Below, piece after piece: positions 51,504 to 59,840 of a stretch of DNA of 64,000 bases. This stretch comes from JBKHYJ01 sp046565505 (GTDB lineage Bacteria; Acidobacteriota; Blastocatellia; UBA7656), in NCBI GenBank assembly GCA_046565505.1, contig JBKHYJ010000099.1, positions 1 to 64,000 of the forward strand. The letters run 5' to 3'. The notes beneath the pieces were generated by a model, which saw only the letters and a list, made by a program, of their open reading frames with translations, searched no databases and was not told where the DNA came from. Every line of letters begins with the position of its first letter. Within the stretch, counting starts at the first letter, position 1. The translations under genes and the position numbers were made by a program.

Positions 51504-51980
51504 ATGGCAAATGACAAGAACAGCCAGGGTGGTAATGAGTCTAATGCGAGTCAGGGCGGAAACGATGAAGGCCCACTTATGGGTGTGGCGCGGGCTATCG
51601 GCGGGGGCCTCGGCTCCGCCGTCGCCAAGGTGAGTAACCTCCTTCCGGGCGGGGGATCAAAGAAGGGCGGCTCCGCAAAAAAAGGTGGAATGGCAAAGAA
51701 GGGCGGCACTAGGACAGCCGCCTCGAAAGGGCCTGCTGATAAAGGCGGCGCGTCGAAGAAGGGCGGGGCGAAAGCCGGCGCCGCGGCGAGGGGTGCGGCG
51801 AAGGCTTCGCCGGTCACCAAAAAGGTTGGCGGGAACACAAAAGCGGGTGTGTCGAAAGCGGGTGGCGCTAAGAAGACCGCCCCCAGGACTACCTCAAAGT
51901 CGGGCGAGAAAAAAGGAGGGGCCAAGAAGGCCGCCGCTAAGGCGGCTCCCACGAAAGCGTCTAAGGCACGCGGCAGGTAA
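51504..51980 (+). CDS. Second H1-like Lys/Ala/Gly-rich basic protein
   Basis: 158-aa basic protein. Residues 1-23 are polar (Asn/Gln/Ser/Asp); 24-48 form one hydrophobic, amphipathic stretch (GPLMGVARAIGGG and SAVAKVSNLLPGG); the rest is KKGG, AKKG, KAA and SKAGG steps, similar to eukaryotic-H1-tail-like bacterial proteins. A strong RBS AGAGGAG lies before ATG 51504. The hydrophobic patch sets it apart from the preceding KGGA protein, with which it shares Gly-Lys richness. Likely nucleoid- or RNA-binding; not testable from sequence. Confidence 0.75.
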   Translation: MANDKNSQGGNESNASQGGNDEGPLMGVARAIGGGLGSAVAKVSNLLPGGGSKKGGSAKKGGMAKKGGTRTAASKGPADKGGASKKGGAKAGAAARGAAKASPVTKKVGGNTKAGVSKAGGAKKTAPRTTSKSGEKKGGAKKAAAKAAPTKASKARGR

Positions 51981-52003
51981 TGCGAAACATCTCGCAAAAA
52001 ACT

Positions 52004-52048
52004 ATGGCTGTTGACGCTACTTGATGCGTTCAGCAGCCATTCTATTTT
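52004..52048 (+). terminator. Terminator-like hairpin after the second H1-like gene
   Basis: ATGGCTG..TTGACGC pairs with GCGTTCAGCAGCCAT (52004-52017 with 52026-52040, one bulge), followed by TCTATTTT. It lies 24 bp after the stop. Confidence 0.7.
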
Positions 52049-52112
52049 CCTGCGCAATGCTCGGCACGGCCTCGTTCGATTCGCCGGCCCACCTGTTCGC
52101 CGGGCGGGACTA

Positions 52113-52451
52113 TCATGATTCAGGCGAATCTACGCGCGTTGTGGACTCGCGTAGCCATTCGAGATAGTCACCGGACCCGCGCTCAATTTTGTATGCGATT
52201 ACTTCAGGCGTTGTGTATGTGTGAAGCTCTTTAACGCGGCGCTCAAGCTCATCGTACCGCCCGGCCACAGTCTTAATGATCAGGAGTGTTTCGCGTTCGC
52301 GCGCGACCTGGCCTTCCCAACGGTATATAGACTCAACCCCGCCGACGATGTTGACGCAAGCGGCCAGACGTTCCGAGACCAAAGAGTCTGCTATGCGCGC
52401 GGCCTCTTCATTATTCGGCGCGGTGACAAAGACTATGAGCTCCTGACTCAT
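52113..52451 (-). CDS. cutA: CutA-like divalent-cation tolerance protein
   Basis: 112-aa CutA1, a trimeric PII-fold cytoplasmic protein linked to copper tolerance. Core motifs VTAPNNEEAARIADSLV, AACVNIVGGVESIYRWEG and KTVAGRYDELERRVKELHTYTTPEVIAY are family-typical. ATG 52451. It is convergent with the second H1-like gene. Confidence 0.94.
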   Translation of the reverse strand: MSQELIVFVTAPNNEEAARIADSLVSERLAACVNIVGGVESIYRWEGQVARERETLLIIKTVAGRYDELERRVKELHTYTTPEVIAYKIERGSGDYLEWLRESTTRVDSPES

Positions 52452-52481
52452 AGGGACATTCTAAGTAATGGCGGGTCAAAA

Positions 52482-52556
52482 ATAAACGACGGGCGCGGGA
52501 CGGGAAGGACATACCGCGAATTCTCTCATCCTCCGCTCACGGTCCCGCGCCCGTCG
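52482..52556 (-). terminator. Long-loop terminator of the hydrolase gene
   Basis: Perfect 15-bp stem (52556-52542 with 52501-52487 on the minus strand) with an unusually long 40-nt loop; then TTTATTTTT (52486 down to about 52478). It is 21 bp after the hydrolase stop. Confidence 0.85.
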
Positions 52557-52577
52557 CTCGTGGTTTCTTGAGGCGGC

Positions 52578-53669
52578 TCACCGCTCCGCGCCCGCCGCCC
52601 CCGCGGCAGAAGCCTGCGACACCCTCCGTTCGGGCGACTTAGGCGTGCTCGCCATGAATTGCCTGACCCATTGAGTGAACAAATAGTTCTCTTCAAAGAA
52701 AGGGAAGTGCGCGCTGTGCTCCATAACAACCAGCCTGGATTGCGGCAGGCCTTTAGCGAGTTCGGACGATTGGTCGGGCGGCGTCACGAGGTCATGCTTG
52801 CCCGCGATGACCAGCACGGGCACCCTGATCTCACCGAGCTGAGCTTCAACGTCGGCGCCCTTGTCATCGCTTGCCAGGGCCTGCTTCTTGGCGAGCGCGT
52901 CGAAATAGGCCGTATACACTCCCCTGTCAAATTCGTAGGGGATCAGCTTGTGGAAGTAATGCCGGTAAAGCACGCCATACCGCCTGCGCACCCGGTCGCA
53001 CGGGCTGGCCGCGCCTTTACCCCCCTCGTTGGAGCTGTAGATAGTCGTCTCTGCGGGCGTGAGCGTTTTCAGTATCCGCTTTTCGGATTCGTAAGGGCTC
53101 TCGATGGCGGCCGAAGCGCTGACGAGTATCAGCCGGTTCACGCTCGCGGGATGGCGCAGAGCGTAGTTTAGCGCGATGGCTGCGCCGAAGCTGTGCCCGA
53201 ACAGGGTCACGTGATCGACCCCGACCGCCTGGCGCAGGGCTTCAATGTCGTCGGCCATTTCTTCGAGCGACGCATTCTGCTGCGGGGAGCCTGAGCTCAG
53301 CATGTCCGCTCGCCTGTCGAAGTAGATCACCTTCGCGTAAGGGCTGAGGTTGGAAAGGACCGGGTGGAAATATTCGTGTGGGAGCCCCGCGCCCCCGTGG
53401 ACCACTATCACCACCTCGTCGCCCGTGCCCTGCGTCTCGTAAGTCAAATTAAGGCCCTTCGATTTGAATGAGCCATAGGTGAGACCCGGCGTCCACACGT
53501 GATGGTAGGAAACAAAGGGCTCCGGTTTCCCCGCGACGGCGGCCCCCGAAGTGCTGGACATCCTGAGGCAGTCGAACTCGGCCCGCGTCGAGCCATCCTG
53601 CGCGCATGTTGAAGCCGTCAGGCCGAGCATCATTGAACAGACGAAACAGATGCGTAGAAAATGCTTCAT
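52578..53669 (-). CDS. Exported alpha/beta hydrolase (S33-like)
   Basis: 363-aa exported hydrolase. Signal peptide about 1-23 (ending in TCA). The oxyanion/HGGAG motif is at 91-95, the nucleophile Ser160 in GHSFGAA, the acid in VIAGKHDLVTPPDQ and the His in EHSAHFPFFEE, so the triad is complete. The sequence resembles proline iminopeptidase-like S33 hydrolases, but substrate is open. ATG 53669 has GAGGGG 8 bp upstream and is preferred to a GTG one codon before. Confidence 0.9.
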   Translation of the reverse strand: MKHFLRICFVCSMMLGLTASTCAQDGSTRAEFDCLRMSSTSGAAVAGKPEPFVSYHHVWTPGLTYGSFKSKGLNLTYETQGTGDEVVIVVHGGAGLPHEYFHPVLSNLSPYAKVIYFDRRADMLSSGSPQQNASLEEMADDIEALRQAVGVDHVTLFGHSFGAAIALNYALRHPASVNRLILVSASAAIESPYESEKRILKTLTPAETTIYSSNEGGKGAASPCDRVRRRYGVLYRHYFHKLIPYEFDRGVYTAYFDALAKKQALASDDKGADVEAQLGEIRVPVLVIAGKHDLVTPPDQSSELAKGLPQSRLVVMEHSAHFPFFEENYLFTQWVRQFMASTPKSPERRVSQASAAGAAGAER

Positions 53670-53791
53670 CACAAAAACCCCTCAACCAGTTTCCGGCATC
53701 GGTTCCCCCGCCAATCGAAGCGAGCTAGCGCCTCAAGGCGCGCGGCGCCTGAGCATACGCTAACCCTGGGCGAGGGATTATAATCCGGGAA

Positions 53792-54172
53792 CTATTCAGT
53801 CTGATCTTCGGTGGCGGGGGCAGGTGGTTCAGCGTCGGGCGTTTCGGAGTCGAAGTACGCCTCGTAAATTTCTATGGCGCGGCTGAGGTCCCGTTCGTCT
53901 ACCATCACAATCACTTCCTGCGAAAAGCTGCTGGGAATCACGGCGAAATCGCCGCCCTGAACGAACGAGCGTATGCCATTGCTGTTGAGCACTTCGCGCA
54001 CCATTTCCGCTTCGGCGCTGTTCGTGAACGTTCGTAGCGCCACGGGCTCACCTTCGCTCGTGTCGTGGACTTTGTTTTCCGGCGTCAGTTCTGGAACCAG
54101 TTCGAGATTGCAATCAGGGCAGACCGCGATACCCTCTTTATACTCGGCCTCGCAATTAGGGCAGAATGCCAT
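53792..54172 (-). CDS. DUF2007-type protein with zinc ribbon
   Basis: 126-aa protein. N-terminal zinc-ribbon CPNC..CPDC (4-7 and 19-22) is followed by a DUF2007-like domain (about 45-105) with LRTFTNSAEAEMVREVLNSNGI and the conserved EVIVMVDERDLSRAIEIYEAY. Such domains are suspected to sense or signal; nothing is proved. An acidic Pro-rich tail follows. ATG 54172 (MAFCPNC) has GGGGGA upstream and is preferred to a family-less extension to 54316. Confidence 0.85.
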   Translation of the reverse strand: MAFCPNCEAEYKEGIAVCPDCNLELVPELTPENKVHDTSEGEPVALRTFTNSAEAEMVREVLNSNGIRSFVQGGDFAVIPSSFSQEVIVMVDERDLSRAIEIYEAYFDSETPDAEPPAPATEDQTE

Positions 54173-54445
54173 TCGTCCCCCATAGCTTCGGCCTCCGCGT
54201 CCCCTGGAGGCATGTTGTAAACTTCGATTGATACGTGAGTATGATATTATCCGTGCGGCCCGAGCGCAATAGTTTAATAGCTGAAAACCACCCGTCACTC
54301 GAAGCCTGCGGCGCAACCATGAGCCGCCTCGCCAACCCCGTCAGCGAGGGCAGCGCCCGAAGCCGCGCGCCGATTGAGGCAAGCGCGTGGGATGCCCTGA
54401 GGCGAATTCATATCAACGGGGGCGCGTTCGGACCGCCGCGCCGCC

Positions 54446-55303
54446 TCAGCCCTTGAGCCACCGGCCCTCGTAAATGACTTCTGCGGAGCCTGTCAGCGCG
54501 ACGGTATCATCATCGCGCCAATCGACGCGCAGCGTTCCGCCTTCGGTCTGCACGCGGACGCTGCGGTCCGCGAGCCCATTGAGGGCCGCCGCTACGGCCG
54601 CCGCGCATGAGCCTGTGCCGGACGAGAGCGTGTGGCCCGCGCCGCGCTCCCAGATGCGGATCTCAATTTCATCCCGCGCGCGGACCTGCACGAATTCGAC
54701 GTTCGTCCGGTCGGGGAATACCGGGTGGTCTTCGATCAAGGGTCCGATCTCCGACAGGTTCAACGCCCCTAGGTCCGCCACGAAGATCACCGTCTGCGGA
54801 TTGCCCATAGACATGCAAGTGACTTCCAGCATATCCCCGCCCAGGTGCAGAGGGTATCTCACCACCCGCGCGAGTGGGCGGTCGAGCGCCATCGGCACGT
54901 CTTCACTCGAAAGCATGGGCGCGCCCATATCGAATTCAAACTCGTAGCGCGCGCCTTCGCGGACGACCACCCGCCCGTGCTTCACTCCCGCGGCGGTCGC
55001 GATCCTCACCTCCGGCTCGCCCCACAGTCCTTTATGGTAAAGGTAAGCCGCGACGCAGCGCGTGCCGTTGCCCGACACCCCCGCCTCGCTCCCGTCCGAG
55101 TTGAAGATTCGGGAGGCGAAGTCAGCGTCGTCGTGCCGCGCAGGCGTCACAAAGATCAACCCGTCCGCCCCCGCGCCGTAGTTACGCTGGCACATCTGCC
55201 GCGCCAGTTCCCGCGCCGTGCGTAGCGTCGTTATGTCGTCGATCTGGATGACCAGGAAATCATTGCCCATCCCTTCGAGCTTTGTGAATTGGATTTCGCT
55301 CAC
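54446..55303 (-). CDS. dapF: Diaminopimelate epimerase homologue with both catalytic Cys replaced by Ser
   Basis: 285-aa DapF-fold protein. DapF epimerises LL- to meso-diaminopimelate for lysine and peptidoglycan. The substrate-binding parts are intact: GMGNDF (11-16), FNSDGSEAG (67-75), MGNPQTVIF, NVEFVQV and WERGAGHT. But the first catalytic Cys, in CGNG of E. coli (Cys73), is Ser in VSGNGTRC here, and the second, in ACGSG (Cys217), is Ser in LSSGTGSC. The codons are TCG and TCC, read clearly. The fold is certain; activity is likely altered or lost, or the substrate differs. Start GTG 55303. Monocistronic; no lysine-pathway gene is adjacent. Confidence 0.85.
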   Translation of the reverse strand: MSEIQFTKLEGMGNDFLVIQIDDITTLRTARELARQMCQRNYGAGADGLIFVTPARHDDADFASRIFNSDGSEAGVSGNGTRCVAAYLYHKGLWGEPEVRIATAAGVKHGRVVVREGARYEFEFDMGAPMLSSEDVPMALDRPLARVVRYPLHLGGDMLEVTCMSMGNPQTVIFVADLGALNLSEIGPLIEDHPVFPDRTNVEFVQVRARDEIEIRIWERGAGHTLSSGTGSCAAAVAAALNGLADRSVRVQTEGGTLRVDWRDDDTVALTGSAEVIYEGRWLKG

Positions 55304-55493
55304 TGGCCCTCACGCGGAGAATCTATGGGAAGTAATGACGACAGATGAATGATAACCCGCCGGCGGCGGATTGTAAGCCCGTGGCCGCCCCCGGCCGTTT
55401 CTCGCATTTCCGTCTTGACTGGCCTGCACCGCTATGTTACTTTCCACGCTTCCCAAGCAACCGTCGGAACAGAACTCGAAAGGATAGTAAACT

Positions 55494-55886
55494 GTGGCAA
55501 GCCTCCAAGCTCGAAGCCCTTTACGCAGTGACCATCTGCTCTTCTTTATCAATAAACTGATCTCCCTCGCGGCTTTTTTGTTTCTGCTCGGCGCAGGATG
55601 GGTCGCCCTCTGCTACCTGAAGACCGAGATAGTTTCTCATTGGAATGCCCGGGGCGAGAGCGCGTCGTCAGCCTCAAAAAGCTTACCCATCAAGGTCGAG
55701 TCGGCCGCTTCTCTACAGGTCAAACAGCTCTCGGCGCCAGTCAGACTGGTCTACTCATGCGCGAGGGACAACGAATATTACCACGTCGCGACTCACCTGC
55801 CCGGCCGGTGCGAGCGCACCGCGCTCAGCGAAGAGGCGGCACTTCAGCGCGGCTTGAAGCGCTGCCGAGTCTGCATGCCCGACTAG
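55494..55886 (+). CDS. Membrane-anchored small Cys-rich domain protein
   Basis: 130-aa protein. One membrane helix (about 15-44, with INKLISLAAFLFLLGAGWVAL) is followed by a linker and a C-terminal domain (about 80-130) with YSCARDNEYYHVATHLPGRCERT..LKRCRVCMPD. The Cys and His spacing suggests a small metal-binding fold reminiscent of the Ada-like zinc-binding motif. GTG 55494 has AAAGGA 9 bp upstream. It is unlike its neighbours and lies alone between dapF and pfkB-like genes on the opposite strand. No established function. Confidence 0.65.
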   Translation: MASLQARSPLRSDHLLFFINKLISLAAFLFLLGAGWVALCYLKTEIVSHWNARGESASSASKSLPIKVESAASLQVKQLSAPVRLVYSCARDNEYYHVATHLPGRCERTALSEEAALQRGLKRCRVCMPD

Positions 55887-55951
55887 CTTTAGACCGCCGA
55901 TTTCAGGGAATCACTCTCGCATTTAGCGCGCGTAGAACTCATGCCCCGCAA

Positions 55952-56884
55952 TTACTTCAAGAGGCGGCGCGGCATCTCCGCCTCTTCGTAATGCGAAAAT
56001 GAGCGCAACTCGCGGAACCGCGCGTTGATCTCTTCGTGAGTCAGCCGCCGCGTACGCTCGCAGCCAAACTCTTCCACGTTGAAGGAAGCCATGACGGAGC
56101 CGTAAATGATCGCGCGCCTCAGCGCGGCTTCGTCAGTCGCGTTCGTCGCCGCAAGGTATCCCATGAACCCGCCCGCGAAGCTGTCGCCTGCGCCCGTCGG
56201 GTCGAAGACCTCTTCGAGCGGGTAGGCGGGCGTCGCGAAGTACGACTCATTCGTGAACATGGCGGCGCCATACTCGCCGCGCTTCACCACGAGACGGCCG
56301 GGGCCCATCGAGAGAATGCGCCTCGCGGCGCGCACAAGGTTGGCCTCGCCGGCCAGCTCCCTGGCTTCGGAGTCGTTGATCACAAGCACGTCTATGTGCT
56401 TGAGCATTTCCACCAACTCCGACGGAGTGTTCTTTATCCAGTAGTTCATCGTGTCCGCCGCGACGAGCTTGGCCCCCACCTGCTGGCGCACTTCGACTTG
56501 CAGCTGCGGCTGGATGTTGCCGAGGAATAGGTATGGCGTCTCGCGCGCGGCGGCCGACAGCTTGGGCTTGAAGTCGGCGAACACGTTCAACTGCGTGTCG
56601 AGCGTGTGCGCGACGTTGAGGTCAAACCCATACTCGCCGCTCCAGAAAAAGCTGCGCTGACCCTCGACCCGCTCCAGGTCCGAGATGTCGATCCCGCGCG
56701 CGCGGAAGACCGCCTCGTCTTCCGCGCCGAAATCATCCCCGACCACCGCGACCACGCGCACGTCCGTAAAAAAAGAAGCCGCGACGCTGAAGTACGTCGC
56801 GGACCCGCCAAGGATGCGATCCCTTTTCCCGAATGGCGTCTTCACAGCGTCAAACGCCACAGACCCCACAACCAGAATTGACAT
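55952..56884 (-). CDS. PfkB-family carbohydrate kinase
   Basis: 310-aa ribokinase-type sugar or nucleoside kinase. The C-terminal signature DPTGAGDSFAGGFMGYLA holds the catalytic Asp; VINDSEARELAGE and ILGGSATYFSVAASFF are also typical. The substrate (ribose, fructose, adenosine or aminoimidazole riboside) is not resolved. ATG 56884. Confidence 0.92.
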   Translation of the reverse strand: MSILVVGSVAFDAVKTPFGKRDRILGGSATYFSVAASFFTDVRVVAVVGDDFGAEDEAVFRARGIDISDLERVEGQRSFFWSGEYGFDLNVAHTLDTQLNVFADFKPKLSAAARETPYLFLGNIQPQLQVEVRQQVGAKLVAADTMNYWIKNTPSELVEMLKHIDVLVINDSEARELAGEANLVRAARRILSMGPGRLVVKRGEYGAAMFTNESYFATPAYPLEEVFDPTGAGDSFAGGFMGYLAATNATDEAALRRAIIYGSVMASFNVEEFGCERTRRLTHEEINARFRELRSFSHYEEAEMPRRLLK

Positions 56885-57024
56885 TTATATTTTCACCTCG
56901 ACTGAGAATAAGGGGCCCGGCAAAAAGAATGAAGGGCGCCGGGTGGGCAATAGACAGAGGATCAAAACTCGGAGTCATACTCGCGCCGTCGCCCGCCCGT
57001 AACGCCCTAACCAATCTGCCGGCC

Positions 57025-57435
57025 CTACTTCTGCCCCGCCTTTAATTCATCAAGCCGCGCCCGGGCTTTCTTCACGAACTCGCTGTCGGGGTAAGACTTC
57101 AACAGCTTGTCGTAGAATTCGGCCGCCTTCTCGCCCTTACCCAGTTTCAAGTTAGCCTCTCCCATCAGGAACACGACTTCGTCGATGCGGGAGAAATCCG
57201 GGTAAGTGTCTATGATCTCCTGTAAGCGGTCGCGCGCCCCTTCGTACGCCTTGCGCTTGGTGAGATACCACCGCGCGATATCAAGGTTGTGTTTAGCAGT
57301 AACCTCCATCGTCTCGTCGCGGGGCGGCTCGATCCTGCCGCGGGCGGGCCCCTGCGCGGAAGCGGGCCCCGCGGCCAGAGCCATCAGCATGATCGCGAAG
57401 GTAAACATCCTGGCAACAAACTTCCTGCCGAACAT
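57025..57435 (-). CDS. BamD/YfiO-like TPR protein
   Basis: 136-aa exported protein. Signal peptide about 1-27 (ending in PASAQ), with no lipobox Cys. A pair of TPR-like repeats (about 45-130) includes AKHNLDIARWYLTKRKAYEGARDRLQEI and FLMGEANLKLGKGEKAAEFYDKLLKSYPDSE, similar to BamD/tol-pal-associated CpoB repeats. It is shorter than true BamD (about 240 aa), so a scaffold role in the envelope is only an inference. ATG 57435 has AGAGG 8 bp upstream. Confidence 0.8.
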   Translation of the reverse strand: MFGRKFVARMFTFAIMLMALAAGPASAQGPARGRIEPPRDETMEVTAKHNLDIARWYLTKRKAYEGARDRLQEIIDTYPDFSRIDEVVFLMGEANLKLGKGEKAAEFYDKLLKSYPDSEFVKKARARLDELKAGQK

Positions 57436-57467
57436 CTTTGACACCTCTGTTCAAAAATCGGTCTGCT

Positions 57468-58340
57468 TCACCTCATGTATTTCCCGACGATTGCCTTCAG
57501 CCGCTCCTTAGCTTCGGGCGTGACGCTTTCGGCCGAGGTGATGATAGCATGGCGAAGAGAGTGGCCGCACTTGCACGCGCGCTCGCCCCCGGCCAGCCGC
57601 GCGACCGTCCCTTCGATAAGCTTCTGGGCGTTCTCCGCGTTGCGGTTCAAGTACTCGATCACCAGATCGACGGTCACGGAATCGTGCTGCGGGTGCCAGC
57701 AGTCGTAGTCGGTGACGAGCGCCATCGTCGCGTAGCAAATCTCCGCCTCGCGAGCAAGCTTGGCCTCCTGCAGGTTCGTCATGCCTATGACGGACATGCC
57801 CCACGAGCGGTAGACCTCTGACTCCGCCCTCGTCGAGAAGGCGGGGCCTTCCATGCACAGGTAAGTCCCGCCCCTGTGAACGTCAACCCCCTTGAGTTCG
57901 GCTCTGGCGGCCTGTTCCAGGGCGTCGCACAGGTCGCGACAGACGGGGTCGGCGAACGTCACATGCGCCGCGACGCCATCCCCGAAGAAGGTCGAGGCGC
58001 GCTGCCGGGTCCGGTCGAAGAATTGGTCCGGGAAGACTATGTCCATCGGCTTGAGCTCCTCGCGCAATGAGCCGACCGCGCTCGCCGATATTATCCGCTC
58101 GACGCCCAGCAGCTTCATCGCGTAGATGTTCGCGCGGAATGGTATCTCCGTCGGCAAGAGTCTGTGCCCGCGGCCGTGGCGGGGCAGGAAGGCGACGCGC
58201 TCGCCGCCGAGGTTCCCCAGTATGAAGGCGTCGGACGGGTCGCCGAATGGTGTGCTCACTCGCACTTCTTCGACTTCGGTGAGCGCCGCCATCTGGTAGA
58301 GGCCGCTCCCGCCGATCACTCCAATCTTCACCTGTGACAC
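57468..58340 (-). CDS. mtnP: S-methyl-5'-thioadenosine phosphorylase
   Basis: 290-aa nucleoside phosphorylase that cleaves MTA to adenine and 5-methylthioribose-1-phosphate in methionine salvage. GGSGLYQM (10-17), FLPRHGRGHRLLPTEIPFRANI, SAVGSL, CMEGPAFSTRAES and GMTNLQEA are in the expected order. GTG 58340 has GAGGAGG upstream and gives the family length; a longer extension to 58418 is not supported. Downstream of the PPIase gene. Confidence 0.95.
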   Translation of the reverse strand: MSQVKIGVIGGSGLYQMAALTEVEEVRVSTPFGDPSDAFILGNLGGERVAFLPRHGRGHRLLPTEIPFRANIYAMKLLGVERIISASAVGSLREELKPMDIVFPDQFFDRTRQRASTFFGDGVAAHVTFADPVCRDLCDALEQAARAELKGVDVHRGGTYLCMEGPAFSTRAESEVYRSWGMSVIGMTNLQEAKLAREAEICYATMALVTDYDCWHPQHDSVTVDLVIEYLNRNAENAQKLIEGTVARLAGGERACKCGHSLRHAIITSAESVTPEAKERLKAIVGKYMR

Positions 58341-58385
58341 TTGTCTACCTCCTCTGGAAGTCGGGGCCGGGCGACAGATGCCTGC

Positions 58386-58407
58386 GGGCCGGGTGATCAC
58401 CCGGCCC
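58386..58407. promoter_or_regulatory. 22-bp perfect palindrome between the PPIase gene and mtnP
   Basis: Two 11-nt halves (58386-58396 and 58397-58407) that are perfect inverted copies without a gap. On the minus strand it lies 32 bp after the PPIase stop and 45 bp before the mtnP start. No T run; it may be an operator, a processing site or a weak terminator. Confidence 0.5.
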
Positions 58408-58439
58408 CCTGTAGACACCCCGCCCCCGGCCTCGTGCGT

Positions 58440-59840
58440 TTACTGTTTCTGGGCGGGAGGCGCGGCCCCGCCGCCGTGCGGCGAGCCTCCGGGATTCATC
58501 GGCTGCGCCTCGACCGGCTTCGGGGTGGCGTCGAAATCCTCTGGCACCTCGACGCTGCTGGCCTGGGCGATCTCATTGACGCGAGCTTCGATCTTCTCTT
58601 GCTTCATCTGGTCGATGATCTTCTGCCGCGTCTTCTGGTCGGTCGGCTGCCCTGGGCGGCGCTCCTCAAGCTTGATTATGTGGAAGCCGAACTCCGTCTC
58701 TACGAGGTCGCTGATCTCGCCCGGCTTCAGCCTGAATGAGGCGTCCTCGAACGCCTGCACCATCCCGCTCTTGCGCGAGAACTCGTACTCGCCCCCCTTG
58801 CTCTTTGACCCTGGGTCGTCTGAGTTCTCCGCCACCAGCTTGACGAAGTCTTCACCCTTGCGCGCGCGCTCCAGCACCGCCTGGGCCTTCTTGCGGGCCT
58901 CCTCTTTGCTCAGCGCCTTTGAAGGGTCCGCGCCCGGCGGGGCCTGCGTACCTATGAGGATGTGTCGCACCCGCACTTCTTCAAACTCTTCCTTGTGATC
59001 GTTGTAGTACTGCTCGATCTCCGCGTCCGACACGAGCTTGTCGCTCTTTTCAAGGTCGCTGAGGTAGGCGTTGCGGAGTATCTGGCTGCGGTCGATCAGC
59101 ATTTGCAGCTTCGTTGCGTCCTCCTGGTCGAGCTTGTCTTTGCGAGCGATATCGGCCACCACTTTGAACTCGCCGTACTTCTTCTTGATCTCGTCCCGCT
59201 GCGGCCCCTGAGCTTGCTGGGCGAGCCTCGGGTCCGACTGTAGGAACGCGTCGAAGTCGTTCGGGTGGGCCTGATAGTAGGCGTTGATCTGATCGTCTGC
59301 GACGTTTAAATCAGGGTTCCTTTTGCGGTAGACCTGGTTAAGGCTCATGTCAGTTTGGAAGGCGATCTGCCTTTCAATCTCGGGCCGCTGGGCGTAGCCC
59401 TCCCGCTCGGCGAACTGGGCGACGGCTAGAATCTTTTTAACTTCATCGACGAGCTTCTTCTTCTCGTCGGGGTTGGACGCGATCATCTGCTGCGCCTGCG
59501 GCGAGAGCATCTCCTGGAACACCAGCTCCATGTCATGCTTGCTCAGCTTGACCGTCTTCGGGGAAGACGACGACTGCTGGACGAAGAGAAAAGTGCCCCC
59601 TAAAAAGACTAAGATAAGAACTGCCACAATAACTTTCGTCGGCGTTTTCATCCCGCCGGAAGGGCCGGTCGTTACGGCTCTCTCCCCCGCTGCGGGGCCC
59701 TCGTCGCGCGGCGCTTGAGCCGTCGGGCTTTCCGGCAGGCCGCCTGAGGCCGCCGCAGTCGCGTGCGCGTCGCCGGCCGGCGCGCCTGCGCCCTCCAGAC
59801 CTTCTTCGACAGTATTAGTGTTATTTGAATCGAGTGTCAT
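58440..59840 (-). CDS. Membrane-anchored parvulin-type peptidyl-prolyl isomerase
   Basis: 466-aa periplasmic folding factor of the SurA/PpiD/PrsA type. It begins with a cytoplasmic Ala/Gly-rich stretch (1-67), a membrane helix (about 68-88) and a SurA-N-like helical domain (95-285). The parvulin domain starts at VRVRHILIGTQAPPG (about 290) and ends with FGFHIIKLEERRPG. A Pro/Gly/Gln-rich tail follows. ATG 59840 directly abuts the stop codon of mce; the RBS GGAGAA is inside the mce end. Confidence 0.9.
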   Translation of the reverse strand: MTLDSNNTNTVEEGLEGAGAPAGDAHATAAASGGLPESPTAQAPRDEGPAAGERAVTTGPSGGMKTPTKVIVAVLILVFLGGTFLFVQQSSSSPKTVKLSKHDMELVFQEMLSPQAQQMIASNPDEKKKLVDEVKKILAVAQFAEREGYAQRPEIERQIAFQTDMSLNQVYRKRNPDLNVADDQINAYYQAHPNDFDAFLQSDPRLAQQAQGPQRDEIKKKYGEFKVVADIARKDKLDQEDATKLQMLIDRSQILRNAYLSDLEKSDKLVSDAEIEQYYNDHKEEFEEVRVRHILIGTQAPPGADPSKALSKEEARKKAQAVLERARKGEDFVKLVAENSDDPGSKSKGGEYEFSRKSGMVQAFEDASFRLKPGEISDLVETEFGFHIIKLEERRPGQPTDQKTRQKIIDQMKQEKIEARVNEIAQASSVEVPEDFDATPKPVEAQPMNPGGSPHGGGAAPPAQKQ

